NCBI RefSeq assembly: GCF_020442045.1
Contig: NZ_JAGRLA010000068.1
Location: forward strand, 1-41,108
Reading direction: 5' to 3'
DNA from: Bauldia sp.
GTDB taxonomy: Bacteria > Pseudomonadota > Alphaproteobacteria > Rhizobiales > Kaistiaceae
Length of the DNA: 41,108 nt
Positions 17,594-27,829 of this stretch are shown piece after piece. How positions within the stretch are numbered: position 1 is the first letter of the stretch; each line of letters opens with the position of its first letter. Below the pieces are notes generated by a model. That model did not search any database, was not told the origin of the DNA, and saw only the letters and a program-made list of their open reading frames with translations. The position numbers were made by a program, and so were the translations under genes.

Positions 17594-20500
17594 ATGAGTC
17601 GCATCGCCGAAGAGGTCGGCTTCGTCCACCTGAGGGTCCATTCCGCTTTCTCGTTGCTCGAGGGAGCGCTGCCGCTCAAGAAGCTGGCGGCGCTCGCAAC
17701 GGCGGACCGGATGCCGGCGCTCGGCATCACCGACACGGGGAACCTCTTCGGTGCGCTCGAGTTCGCCGAGAAGATGGCCGGGGAGGGCATCCAGCCGATC
17801 GTCGGCTGCCAGCTTGCCGTCGATTTCGGCGACGATGGGGGGAGCGAGCGGTCGGGCATGGGTGGCGGGCCCGCGCAGAAGCGCCTTTCCAGCGTCGTGC
17901 TGATCGCCGCGGGCGAACAGGGCTACTGGAACCTCGTCAAGCTTGTCTCCAGGTCGTTTCTCGAAAGCGACGCCGGCGACAGGCCGCACGTCGCCATCGA
18001 TGACGTCGCGCCGCTGGCGGATGGCCTGATCGCGCTGACCGGCGGGCCCGGTGGCCCGGTTGACGAGGCGATAGCCGCGGGCAACATGCATCTTGCCGCC
18101 GAGCGTCTCGATCGGCTCTCGGCGCTCTTCCCCGACAGGCTCTATGTCGAGCTCCAGCGTCACGGACTGGCGGCCGAGAAGCTTGTCGAGCCGCTAATCG
18201 TCGAACTCGCCTATGCCCGCGACCTGCCGCTGGTCGCCACCAACGAATGTTTTTTCCCGACCCGTGACGACTACGAGGCCCATGACGCGTTGATCTGCAT
18301 CGCGGAAGGCACGGTGATCGGCGACGACAACCGGCGGAGGCTCACACCGGAGCATTACTTCAAGAGCCGGGCGGAGATGGTCGAATTGTTCGCCGACCTG
18401 CCGGAGGCGGCCGCGAACACCGTCGAGATCGCCATGCGGTGCGCTTTCTGGCCGAGGGTCCGGAAGCCGATCCTGCCGCGTTTCGCCGGCGCCGATGCCG
18501 ATCCGGAAACCGCCGACGCGGCGGAGGCCGAGCTGCTCCGCGAGACGGCGCGGAAAGGTCTGGCCAGACGTCTGGAGGTCCACGGCCTGGCGCCGGGCCG
18601 GACCGAGGCCGACTACAACGAACGGCTCGAATTCGAGCTCGGCGTCATCGAGCGGATGAAATATCCCGGCTATTTCCTGATCGTCGCGGATTTCATCCAA
18701 TGGGCGAAGTCGCAGTCGATCCCCGTCGGCCCGGGCCGCGGTTCCGGCGCGGGGTCGCTGGTCGCCTGGGTGCTCACCATCACCGACCTCGATCCCTTGC
18801 GCTTCGATCTGCTGTTCGAACGTTTTCTCAATCCCGATCGCGTCTCGATGCCGGACTTCGACATCGACTTCTGCCAGAACCGGCGCGACGAGGTGATCCA
18901 CTACGTCCAGCAGAAATACGGCGCCGACCACGTGGCGCAGATCATCACCTTCGGCAGCCTCCAGGCGCGGGCCTGCCTGCGCGACGTCGGCCGCGTGCTG
19001 CAGATGCCATACGGGCAGGTGGACAGGATCGCCAAGATGATCCCGTTCAATCCGGCCGCGCCGGTTTCGCTGGAAAAGGCGGTCGCCGACGAGCCGCGCC
19101 TCCAGGCGATGCGGGAGGAGGAGCCGGTCGTCGACCGGCTGTTGACCGTCGCCAACAAGCTTGAGGGGCTCTATCGCCACGCCTCGACCCACGCCGCCGG
19201 CATCGTCATCGGCGACCGGGCACTCGACCAGCTGGTGCCGCTCTATCGAGACCCGCGCTCAGGCATGCAGGTCACCCAGTTCAACATGAAATGGGTCGAG
19301 AATGCCGGCCTCGTGAAGTTCGACTTCCTTGGCCTGAAGACCCTTACCGTGCTTGATATCGCCGCCCGGATGGTGCGCGAACGCGGCATCGACCTCGACC
19401 TCCTGCGTATTCCGCTGGATGATCAGAAGACCTTCGACATGCTGACCCGCGGCGAGACGGTCGGCGTGTTCCAGGTTGAAAGCGCGGGCATGCGGCGGGC
19501 ACTGGTCGACATGCGGCCGGACCGCTTCGAGGACCTGATCGCCCTGGTCGCGCTCTATCGCCCCGGCCCGATGGCCAACATCCCGAGCTATTGCGCCCGC
19601 AAGGCCGGCAAGGAACGGGTCGAATACCTCCATCCCGAGCTTGAGGCGATCCTCGCGCCGACCTACGGCATCATCACCTATCAGGAACAGGTCCAGCAGA
19701 TCGCCCGGGTGCTGGCCGGCTATACGCTGGCGGAGGCGGATCTTCTCCGCCGTGCCATGGGCAAGAAGATCAAGGCGGAGATGGACGCCCAGCGCGGCCG
19801 TTTCCTCGAAGGCGCGACCGAGCGGGGCATCGATCGCGGGCTCGCCAACACCATCTTCGATGCCTGCGCCAAGTTCGCCGAATACGGCTTCAACAAGTCC
19901 CACTCGGCGCCCTACGCCTTCATCACCTACCAGACCGCTTATCTGAAGGCGAACTTCCCGGCGGAGTTCCTCGCCGCCTCGATGACGCTCGATACCGGCA
20001 ACACCGACAAGGTGGCCGAGTTCCGTCGCGAGGCCATGCGGCTTGGAATCACCGTCGAGGCGCCGTCGGTCAACCGGTCCGGGGTGGAATTCGACGTCGA
20101 GGACGGCCGCATCCTCTATTCGCTGTGCGCGATCAAGGGGGTCGGCGCCCAGGCGGTGGCGCATCTGGTCGAGGCACGCAAGGACGGCACGTTCCGCGAT
20201 CTCGCGGATTTCGCCGGCCGCATCAATCCGAAACTCTTCAACAAGCGGACGCTGGAAAGCCTCGTCTGTGCCGGCGCCTTTGACGAGATCGAGCCGGACC
20301 GGGCCCGGGTCTTTGCCGGCGTCGACCGGATCATGGGGCTGGCGACCCGCCGCCAGGACAGCGCCGCGGTCGGCCAGGCCGAGCTGTTCGGCGGAGGAGG
20401 GGCCGAGGCCGAGCCGATCGTCCTGCCGGTCGCCGAACCGTGGGTGGCGGCGGAGAAGCTGCAGCGCGAACATGACGCGGTCGGCTTCTATCTGTCCGCT

Positions 20501-21064
20501 CATCCGCTGGACGAGTACCAGCCGGTGCTCGAACGGATGCGGGTGCAGACCTGGTCCGAGTTTGTCGAATCCGTCCATCGCGGCGCGACGGCCGGTCGCC
20601 TTGCCGGCACGGTCACCGCGAAGCAGGAACGCCGGACCCGCACCGGCAACCGGATGGGCGTGGTGCAACTCTCGGATCCGAGTGGGTCCTACGAGGCCGT
20701 GATCTTCTCCGAGAACCTTGCCCAGTACCGCGAGCTCCTCGAGCCGGGGCGATCGGTGGTGGTCCTGGTCAGCGCGGAAGATCGGCCGGAGGGCATCAAT
20801 ATCCAGATCCAGTCCGTTGAACCGCTTGATAAATTCGTCTCCGGTCTCAAGCAGATTCGAGTCTATCTCCGCGACGAGGCGCCGCTTGCCAGCGTCCAGC
20901 GTCATCTCGCGCCAAAGGGCGAGGGGTCCGTCAGCCTGATCCTGCTGCTCGAGGAAGGGCGGCGGGAAATCGAGATGGACCTGCCCGGCCGCTATGCGGT
21001 CTCGCCCCAGATCGCCAGCGCCCTCCGTGCCGTGAACGGCGTCGTCCAGGTCGAGCTCGTCTAG
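17594..21064 (+). CDS. dnaE: DNA polymerase III subunit alpha (replicative DnaE1)
   Basis: A 1156-residue C-family polymerase that synthesises the chromosome. The N-terminal PHP domain begins HLRVHSAFSLLEGALPL. The palm carries GPGRGSGAGSLVAW and the catalytic PDFDIDF at residues 420-426. THAAGIVIG, VKFDFLGLKTLTVLD and the finger region KKIKAEM follow, and an OB-fold near residues 1000-1090 (LAGTVTAKQERRTRTGNRMG) precedes the C-terminal region. The length fits DnaE1 rather than the shorter SOS-induced DnaE2, and no imuA or imuB neighbours it. The ATG at 17594 has GGAGG 8 bases upstream; a GTG at 17543 is in frame but lacks support. The upstream SOS promoter could in principle read into this gene. 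Confidence 0.95.
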   Translation: MSRIAEEVGFVHLRVHSAFSLLEGALPLKKLAALATADRMPALGITDTGNLFGALEFAEKMAGEGIQPIVGCQLAVDFGDDGGSERSGMGGGPAQKRLSSVVLIAAGEQGYWNLVKLVSRSFLESDAGDRPHVAIDDVAPLADGLIALTGGPGGPVDEAIAAGNMHLAAERLDRLSALFPDRLYVELQRHGLAAEKLVEPLIVELAYARDLPLVATNECFFPTRDDYEAHDALICIAEGTVIGDDNRRRLTPEHYFKSRAEMVELFADLPEAAANTVEIAMRCAFWPRVRKPILPRFAGADADPETADAAEAELLRETARKGLARRLEVHGLAPGRTEADYNERLEFELGVIERMKYPGYFLIVADFIQWAKSQSIPVGPGRGSGAGSLVAWVLTITDLDPLRFDLLFERFLNPDRVSMPDFDIDFCQNRRDEVIHYVQQKYGADHVAQIITFGSLQARACLRDVGRVLQMPYGQVDRIAKMIPFNPAAPVSLEKAVADEPRLQAMREEEPVVDRLLTVANKLEGLYRHASTHAAGIVIGDRALDQLVPLYRDPRSGMQVTQFNMKWVENAGLVKFDFLGLKTLTVLDIAARMVRERGIDLDLLRIPLDDQKTFDMLTRGETVGVFQVESAGMRRALVDMRPDRFEDLIALVALYRPGPMANIPSYCARKAGKERVEYLHPELEAILAPTYGIITYQEQVQQIARVLAGYTLAEADLLRRAMGKKIKAEMDAQRGRFLEGATERGIDRGLANTIFDACAKFAEYGFNKSHSAPYAFITYQTAYLKANFPAEFLAASMTLDTGNTDKVAEFRREAMRLGITVEAPSVNRSGVEFDVEDGRILYSLCAIKGVGAQAVAHLVEARKDGTFRDLADFAGRINPKLFNKRTLESLVCAGAFDEIEPDRARVFAGVDRIMGLATRRQDSAAVGQAELFGGGGAEAEPIVLPVAEPWVAAEKLQREHDAVGFYLSAHPLDEYQPVLERMRVQTWSEFVESVHRGATAGRLAGTVTAKQERRTRTGNRMGVVQLSDPSGSYEAVIFSENLAQYRELLEPGRSVVVLVSAEDRPEGINIQIQSVEPLDKFVSGLKQIRVYLRDEAPLASVQRHLAPKGEGSVSLILLLEEGRREIEMDLPGRYAVSPQIASALRAVNGVVQVELV

Positions 21065-21348
21065 AGCCAACGGCGGAATTTTCCGCAAAATCCGATACAT
21101 GCAAGACATTTCTCACTCGCGACATCCGTTCACGATTCCGTGATCGGCCTGGTGGAATTTGCATTGCCGAGGGCGGCAGCGCCCGCGACATGCCCGGACG
21201 GTCGCGACCGAATATCCGACGAGGCCCGGCGAGGACCGGCGACCGATGACCTTGCCGGTTTCCAGGCGGCGGAACCGGTCAGCGGTGGCGGGGGCAGGAG
21301 AACCTCCGGGGATTGGCGTCGGCATGCCAGCCGTGCGCTGACACCCTA
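21065..21348. other. Gene-free gap after dnaE
   Basis: No credible gene is seen. A perfect hairpin GCGGAA-TT-TTCCGC lies at 21073-21086, just after the dnaE stop, followed by A not T, so it is a poor terminator on the plus strand. A second small stem TCACG-ATTC-CGTGA is at 21130-21143. The remainder is GC-rich without repeats I can recognise. Confidence 0.5.
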
Positions 21349-21377
21349 TTGCACCGGCCCATACCAATCCCTATAAG
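21349..21377 (+). promoter_or_regulatory. Promoter of rpsB-tsf
   Basis: TTGCAC (21349-21354) and TATAAG (21372-21377) are spaced by exactly 17 bp, 4 of 6 and 5 of 6 matches to the housekeeping consensus. The predicted start near 21384 leaves a leader of about 130 nt before rpsB. No stronger pair was seen in the gap. Confidence 0.7.
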
Positions 21378-21383
21378 ACCGCC

Positions 21384-21515
21384 ATCACACACGCGGGGGT
21401 TCGGTCCGCTCGTCCGGAATATCCGGCCGAAACGGTCCGACCGGTGCCTGATCCCAGGCTTGCGGCATATGCCGCGTCCCCGCGGAGGACGAACCGGTGA
21501 AGGAGACAGGTAGTC
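21384..21515 (+). promoter_or_regulatory. Structured 5' leader of rpsB (possible S2 autoregulation)
   Basis: The leader contains two inverted repeats: CCGG-AATAT-CCGG at about 21413-21425 and the perfect 14-bp palindrome GCGGCATATGCCGC at 21462-21475. It ends with a clear ribosome binding site AAGGAGA (21500-21506) 9 bases before the ATG. In E. coli the rpsB leader is where S2 represses its own operon; whether the same holds here cannot be judged from sequence. Confidence 0.4.
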
Positions 21516-22613
<1,098 letters not shown>

Positions 22614-22628
22614 TTCAAAGGTACCGAC

Positions 22629-23546
22629 ATGGCTATCTCAGCAGCACAGGTTAAGGAACTCCGCGACCAGACGGGCGCGGGCATGATGGACTGCAAGGCG
22701 GCGCTGACGGAGACCGACGGTGACATCGAGGCGGCGATCGACTGGCTCCGGACCAAGGGTCTGTCGAAAGCGGCCAAGAAGGCCGACCGCGTGGCTGCCG
22801 AGGGGCTGATCGGCGTCGCCACCGGCGATGGCAAGGCGGTCATGGTCGAGGTCAATTCCGAGACCGACTTCGTCGCCCGCAATGCCGACTTCCAGGCGCT
22901 CGTCAACGGCATTGCCGAAGCCGCCCTGACGACCGACGGCTCGATCGAGGCGATCAACGCGGCGCGGATGCCATCCGGCGGGACGACCGTCGAGGAGGCG
23001 ATCAAGAATGCGATCGCGACGATCGGCGAGAACATGACGCTGCGGCGCTCGGCGGTCGTGTCGGTGAGCCCCGGGGTCGTGGCCTCCTATGTCCATAACG
23101 CGGTCGCGCCGGGCCTCGGCAAGATCGGCGTGCTGGTCGGCGTCCAGTCGGGCGGCGATGCCGAGAAGCTTGCCGCGATCGGCAAGCAGGTCGCGATGCA
23201 TGTCGCCGCTGCCAATCCGCTCGCGGTGCGGGAGGAAGAGGTCGATCCGGCCGTGGTCGCGCGCGAGCGGGCCATCTTCTCCGAGCAGGCGCGGGAATCC
23301 GGCAAGCCGGAATCGATCATCGAGAAGATGGTCGAGGGCCGCATCCGCAAGTTCCATGAGGAAGTTGTCCTGCTGTCGCAGGCATTCGTCGTCGATACGG
23401 AGAAGACCGTAGGCGAGGCCATCAAGGCGGCGGAGGACGGTTCGCCGATCGAGGTCACCGAATTCGTCGTCTTCCGGCTTGGCGAAGGCGTCGAGAAGGA
23501 GGAGAGCGATTTCGCCGCGGAAGTTGCCGCCGCTGCCGGCGGCTGA
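22629..23546 (+). CDS. tsf: Elongation factor Ts
   Basis: A 305-residue guanine-nucleotide exchange factor that recharges EF-Tu with GTP. The N-terminal UBA-like domain ([19 protein letters not shown]) and the signature SETDFVARN that contacts EF-Tu are present, and the two core subdomains follow at normal length. AAAGG precedes the ATG. The last codons contain a 7-bp GC hairpin (23526-23543) without a U tract, which may reduce read-through into pyrH. Confidence 0.97.
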   Translation: MAISAAQVKELRDQTGAGMMDCKAALTETDGDIEAAIDWLRTKGLSKAAKKADRVAAEGLIGVATGDGKAVMVEVNSETDFVARNADFQALVNGIAEAALTTDGSIEAINAARMPSGGTTVEEAIKNAIATIGENMTLRRSAVVSVSPGVVASYVHNAVAPGLGKIGVLVGVQSGGDAEKLAAIGKQVAMHVAAANPLAVREEEVDPAVVARERAIFSEQARESGKPESIIEKMVEGRIRKFHEEVVLLSQAFVVDTEKTVGEAIKAAEDGSPIEVTEFVVFRLGEGVEKEESDFAAEVAAAAGG

Positions 23547-23632
23547 AGCCGGACGGCGCCTGCAAAAGTGACATCGTCCCGGTCATCGTGTATCGGGGAA
23601 GCCCTTCGGCGATCCTCTACGAATCGGGACGA

Positions 23633-24355
23633 ATGACCGGGCGACCGCAGTACGAAAGAGTCCTCCTCAAGCTCTCCGGCGAAGTCCTTGCCGGGGAGGC
23701 CGGCAGCGGGATCGATCCGTCAGTGGTCGATCGCCTCGCCGGCGAGATAGCCGAAGCGCGCAGCCTCGGCAGCAGGATCGGCGTCGTCGCCGGGGGCGGT
23801 AATTTCGTCCGTGGCGCAACATTCGCCGGCAATGGCGGAAACCGGGTCGCCGGCGACCAGATGGGCATGCTCGGGACCGTCATGAACGCCATCGCATTCC
23901 GCGAGGCGCTCGAAAGACGCGGTGTCCCGGCCCGCATCTTCTCGGCAATGCCGGTGCCGACGGTCTGCGAGACCTTCACCCAGCGGGACGCGGACCGGGC
24001 CTTCGATGCCGGCGAGGTCCTGCTCTTTGCCGGCGGGACGGGCAACCCGTTCTTCACCACCGATACGGGAGCCGCGCTGCGCGCCGCCGAGATGGACTGC
24101 GACGCCCTGTTCAAGGGCACCCAGGTCGACGGGATCTATTCCGCGGACCCGAAACGCGACCCGAATGCCGTCCGTTACGACCGCCTGACCCATGAAGACG
24201 TGCTGGCCAAGGGGCTGCGGGTGATGGACGCGGCCGCCGTATCGCTTGCCCGCGACAACGGTATTCCGGTAATCGTGTTTTCGATCCTTCAGCCTGGCTC
24301 GATCGTTGCTATTCTGAAGGGTGAAGGGCAATCGACGATCGTCACCGACAGTTGA
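23633..24355 (+). CDS. pyrH: Uridylate kinase (UMP kinase)
   Basis: A 240-residue amino-acid-kinase-fold enzyme that phosphorylates UMP to UDP for RNA and, via CTP, lipid synthesis. Motifs: VLLKLSGEVLAGE at the N terminus, VVAGGGNFVRG, GDQMGMLGTVMNA, and FFTTDTGAALRAAEM with GTQVDGIYSADPK near the ATP site. The ATG at 23633 gives the standard length; a GTG at 23588 would add 15 residues without family support. It lies 86 bp after tsf in the classical rpsB-tsf-pyrH-frr order. Confidence 0.96.
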   Translation: MTGRPQYERVLLKLSGEVLAGEAGSGIDPSVVDRLAGEIAEARSLGSRIGVVAGGGNFVRGATFAGNGGNRVAGDQMGMLGTVMNAIAFREALERRGVPARIFSAMPVPTVCETFTQRDADRAFDAGEVLLFAGGTGNPFFTTDTGAALRAAEMDCDALFKGTQVDGIYSADPKRDPNAVRYDRLTHEDVLAKGLRVMDAAAVSLARDNGIPVIVFSILQPGSIVAILKGEGQSTIVTDS

Positions 24356-24411
24356 TGCCACCGACCGCCACGTGTGGGTCGGAAGGGATCGTCAGCCGAT
24401 AGGAAATCGAC

Positions 24412-24960
24412 ATGGACCTGAATGACCTCGATCGCCGCATGAAAGGCGCCATCTCCGTCCTCAAGACCGAACTCGGAGGACTGCGGACAGGGAGGGCCTC
24501 GGTCAACCTGCTCGAACCCATCCACGTCGAGGTCTACGGCGCGTCGATGCCGCTCAACCAGGTGGCGACGATCAGCGTTCCGGAGTCGCGCATGCTGTCG
24601 GTTCAGGTGTGGGACAAGTCGAATGCCCAGGCGGTCGAGCGCGCCATCCGCGAGTCCAATCTGGGGCTCAATCCGATCAGTGAGGGGCAACTGCTGCGCA
24701 TCCCGATTCCGGAGCTCAATGCCGAGCGCCGCCAGGAACTGGTCAAGGTCGCGCACAAATACGCCGAGCAGGCGAAGGTCGCGGTTCGCCATGTCCGGCG
24801 CGACGGGCTGGACACCCTGAAGAAGGAAGAAAAAGAAGGGGGCATGGGTGAGGACGAGAGCCACGGCCTGGCTGATCAGATCCAGAAGCTGACCGACGGC
24901 TCGATCGTCGAGATCGACGAACTGCTTGCCCAGAAGGAAGGCGAAATCACTCAGGTCTGA
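24412..24960 (+). CDS. frr: Ribosome recycling factor
   Basis: A 182-residue factor that, with EF-G, splits ribosomes after termination. It shows the expected helix-rich layout, with the family segment [20 protein letters not shown], the small beta domain ([18 protein letters not shown]), and [20 protein letters not shown] near the middle, ending in a long helix. AGGAAA stands about 7 bases before the ATG. It begins 56 bp after pyrH and ends 22 bp before uppS. Confidence 0.97.
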   Translation: MDLNDLDRRMKGAISVLKTELGGLRTGRASVNLLEPIHVEVYGASMPLNQVATISVPESRMLSVQVWDKSNAQAVERAIRESNLGLNPISEGQLLRIPIPELNAERRQELVKVAHKYAEQAKVAVRHVRRDGLDTLKKEEKEGGMGEDESHGLADQIQKLTDGSIVEIDELLAQKEGEITQV

Positions 24961-24982
24961 GGGCGATCCGCTGGGCGCCGCC

Positions 24983-25741
24983 ATGAGACCGCAGGCCAGA
25001 GAGCGTAGCTTGGTCACGGATGCGAAAGCCGGGGGAGGCACGCCGCCAGTCCATGTGGCGATCATCATGGACGGCAACGGGCGCTGGGCGGAAGCACGCG
25101 GCCTGCCGCGCAGCGAGGGCCACCGGCGTGGGGTCGAGGCGGTTCGCCGAACCGTCACGGCGGCTTCCGATCTCGGCATCGGCTACCTGACGCTCTTCAG
25201 CTTCTCTTCGGAAAACTGGTCGCGGCCGCCGGCCGAGGTCGAGTTCCTTTTCGGGCTCCTTCGCATGTTCATCCGGCGTGACCTTGCCCGGCTCCATCGG
25301 CAGGGCGTACGGATCCAGGTGATCGGCTCGCGCCACGAGCTGCCGAAAGACATAGCCGCCCTGATCAACGAAGCCGAGGCGAAGACCGCCGGGAATACCG
25401 GCCTGTGCATGGTCGTCGCCTTCAACTATGGCGGCCGGGACGAGATCGCGCGCGCCGCGCGTGAGATTGCGCGCAAGGTTGCCCGGGGCGGCATCGATCC
25501 CGCCGAGGTCGACGAGGCGATGATCGCCTCACACCTCGATACCGCGAATATGCCGGATCCGGATCTCGTCATCCGGACCAGCGGAGAGATGCGGCTCAGC
25601 AACTTCCTGCTCTGGCAATCCGCCTATGCTGAATTCGTCTTCCTGCCGCTCCACTGGCCCGATTTTGACGATGCGGCGCTGAAATCGGCCATTGCCGAGT
25701 TTTCCCAGCGTTCGCGCCGCTTTGGCGGAAGGCTCAAGTGA
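24983..25741 (+). CDS. uppS: Undecaprenyl diphosphate synthase (cis-prenyltransferase)
   Basis: A 252-residue enzyme that condenses isopentenyl units on farnesyl-PP to make the C55 lipid carrier for peptidoglycan and O-antigen. The diphosphate-binding motif [37 protein letters not shown], and [20 protein letters not shown] are all present, as is the acidic end region. The ATG at 24983 was taken, although no good ribosome binding site stands before it; starts further up would overlap frr. The stop overlaps the GTG of cdsA. Confidence 0.95.
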   Translation: MRPQARERSLVTDAKAGGGTPPVHVAIIMDGNGRWAEARGLPRSEGHRRGVEAVRRTVTAASDLGIGYLTLFSFSSENWSRPPAEVEFLFGLLRMFIRRDLARLHRQGVRIQVIGSRHELPKDIAALINEAEAKTAGNTGLCMVVAFNYGGRDEIARAAREIARKVARGGIDPAEVDEAMIASHLDTANMPDPDLVIRTSGEMRLSNFLLWQSAYAEFVFLPLHWPDFDDAALKSAIAEFSQRSRRFGGRLK

Positions 25742-26577
25742 ATGTCCTGGAGCGCGGCGCGCATCCGGCTGGTTCGATGACGGTTGCCCCCGACCTCCTG
25801 CCAAGGATCGCCTCGGCGATCGTGTTGGGCGCGGTCGCCCTTGCCGGCGCATGGTGGGGCGGGATGGTCACGGCCGTCCTGGTGGCGGCAGCTTCGGCCA
25901 TCGTCCACCTTGAATGGACCGGCATCACCGAAGGGGCCCAGCGCGCGGCACTGGCTTTCACCGGCGCGGTCGCCGCGATCATGATCATCGCCGGCGCCGG
26001 ATATCCCGAGGTGGCGGCGGCGGTCGGATGCATCATAGCGATCGTGGCAGCCGCCCTCGGTCCGCGACCATGGCGCCCGGCCGGCATCGTCTATGCCGCG
26101 GCCTTCGGGCTGTCGCTGCTCGCGCTCCGCGACTCGGCCGACGGGCTGGCCGCGATCGGCTTCCTGTTCGCGGTCGTCTGGGCGACGGATATCGGCGCCT
26201 ATTTCGCCGGCAGGGCGATCGGCGGGCCGAAGCTCTGGCCCGCGGTGTCGCCCAGGAAGACCTGGTCGGGCGCAATTGGCGGGCTGGGCGCCGCGGTGAT
26301 CGCCGGCCTTGCGGTCGCATGGGCGGTTGACATTCCGATTGTTGCCGCCCTGGTTCCGGTCGCCCTGGCACTGTCGATTGCCGGGCAGTGCGGAGACCTG
26401 TTCGAATCCTCCGTCAAGCGTCACTTCGGGGTCAAGGATTCCGGGACGATCATTCCGGGTCACGGCGGTATGATGGATCGGGTGGATGGCCTTGTCTTCT
26501 CGGCCGTCGTCGCTGTTCTGGCGGGCTTGGTCCATAGTGGTGGGATCGACGCAGCAAGAGGACTGATCAGGTGGTGA
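25738..26577 (+). CDS. cdsA: Phosphatidate cytidylyltransferase
   Basis: A 279-residue integral membrane enzyme that makes CDP-diacylglycerol from phosphatidic acid and CTP, the branch point to all phospholipids. About eight hydrophobic helices are visible. The C-terminal signature [20 protein letters not shown] followed by MMDRVD matches the CDS family pattern with its key KD and DRxD residues. The GTG at 25738 overlaps the uppS stop (GTGA), which implies coupling; an ATG 39 bases in (25777) is the alternative. It overlaps dxr by a few bases. Confidence 0.94.
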   Translation: MNVLERGAHPAGSMTVAPDLLPRIASAIVLGAVALAGAWWGGMVTAVLVAAASAIVHLEWTGITEGAQRAALAFTGAVAAIMIIAGAGYPEVAAAVGCIIAIVAAALGPRPWRPAGIVYAAAFGLSLLALRDSADGLAAIGFLFAVVWATDIGAYFAGRAIGGPKLWPAVSPRKTWSGAIGGLGAAVIAGLAVAWAVDIPIVAALVPVALALSIAGQCGDLFESSVKRHFGVKDSGTIIPGHGGMMDRVDGLVFSAVVAVLAGLVHSGGIDAARGLIRW

Positions 26578-27815
26578 GCATCCCCGTTTCATCGGCTCCG
26601 GAAGACGCTTCCGCGGTGACCCCGCCGGAGCGGGTGAAGCGTATCTCGATTTTCGGCGCGACCGGCTCCATCGGCACCAACACGCTCGCCGTCATCGCGG
26701 ACCGGCCGGGCGCGTTCGAGGTCGAGGCGGTGACGGCATTCGGCAATGCCGAGAGCCTTGCCCGGGTGGCGAAGCAGGTTGGGGCCAAGGTGGCGGTTAT
26801 CGCCGACCGCAACAGCCAGAGCACTCTCGAGGCAGCGCTTTCCGGCACCGGAATCGAAGCCGCGTCGGGGGAAAAGGGGATAGAGGAGGCCGCGTCGCGA
26901 CCCGTCGACATCGTGGTCGCCGGAATCGTCGGCGCGGCGGGGCTCTCGCCGACACTGGCGGCGATCCAGGCCGGCTCGAACATCGCGCTGGCCAACAAGG
27001 AATGCCTGGTTTGCGCCGGGGACCTTTTCATGAAGGCGGCCCAGGAGGCCGGATCCACCATTCTTCCCGTCGATTCCGAGCATAATGCGGTCTTCCAGGC
27101 CTTGGGCAGCAATAATCTCGACGACGTCGACAAGATCATCCTGACGGCCTCCGGCGGCCCGTTTCGCGACTGGACCAAGCAGGCCATGGCCGCGGCTTCG
27201 CCCGAGGAGGCCATCAAGCATCCCAACTGGTCGATGGGCCCGAAGATCAGCGTCGATTCGGCCACCCTGATGAACAAGGGGCTGGAGCTGATCGAGGCCC
27301 ATCATCTGTTCGGGGTCGGAAACGACCGTCTCGACGTCCTTGTCCATCCGCAATCGATCGTCCACGGCATCGTCGCCTTCAAGGACGGGACGATGATCTC
27401 GGCGATGAGCGCTCCGGACATGCGCATGCCGATTGCGCATTGCCTGTCGTGGCCGCAGCGCGGCGATGATGCCGGTCTCGGTCTCGACCTCGCCAAGGTC
27501 GGCAAGCTGACGTTCGAGAAGCCCGATACCGACCGTTTTCCGGCTCTGCGGGTGGCGCGGGATGCGTTGGATGCCGGCGGTTGGGCAACGAATACGCTCA
27601 ACGCCGCCAACGAGGTCGCGGTCGCCGCCTATCTGGCGGGCAATATCGGCTTCCTCGAAATAGCCCGATTGGTCGAGGATACGATTGCCGAAGTCGCTTC
27701 GGCAGGCCTCGACCGGACGCCGGAAACCATCAAGGACGCTCTCGCGCTCGACAAGGAAGGGCGACGCATCGCGACCGGGCTGATCGCCCGGTACCAGCAA
27801 AAGTCATCTCGCTAG
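26571..27815 (+). CDS. dxr: 1-deoxy-D-xylulose 5-phosphate reductoisomerase
   Basis: A 414-residue NADPH-dependent enzyme, the committed step of the MEP isoprenoid pathway that supplies precursors for UppS upstream. FGATGSIGTNTL is the nucleotide-binding loop. NKECLVCAGDLF, LPVDSEHNAVFQ, ASGGPFRDW and NWSMGPKISVDSATLMNKGL are the metal and substrate segments. About 20 extra residues precede the Rossmann fold. GTG at 26571 has AGAGGA 9 bases upstream; the adjacent GTG at 26574 forms GTGA with the cdsA stop. Either is acceptable. Confidence 0.96.
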   Translation: MVSIPVSSAPEDASAVTPPERVKRISIFGATGSIGTNTLAVIADRPGAFEVEAVTAFGNAESLARVAKQVGAKVAVIADRNSQSTLEAALSGTGIEAASGEKGIEEAASRPVDIVVAGIVGAAGLSPTLAAIQAGSNIALANKECLVCAGDLFMKAAQEAGSTILPVDSEHNAVFQALGSNNLDDVDKIILTASGGPFRDWTKQAMAAASPEEAIKHPNWSMGPKISVDSATLMNKGLELIEAHHLFGVGNDRLDVLVHPQSIVHGIVAFKDGTMISAMSAPDMRMPIAHCLSWPQRGDDAGLGLDLAKVGKLTFEKPDTDRFPALRVARDALDAGGWATNTLNAANEVAVAAYLAGNIGFLEIARLVEDTIAEVASAGLDRTPETIKDALALDKEGRRIATGLIARYQQKSSR

Positions 27816-27829
27816 GGAAGAATCTGCGC

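Noticed and set aside
17594..21064. DnaE2-type error-prone polymerase because of the nearby LexA box
   Set aside because: Length of 1156 residues, full C-terminal region and core-genome neighbours match DnaE1; imuA and imuB are absent.
21073..21086. Intrinsic terminator after dnaE
   Set aside because: The hairpin is perfect but has a 2-base loop and is followed by A residues, not U, on the plus strand.
23526..23543. Terminator at the end of tsf
   Set aside because: The 7-bp GC stem is real, but it lies in the coding sequence for the Ala/Gly tail and has no U tract.
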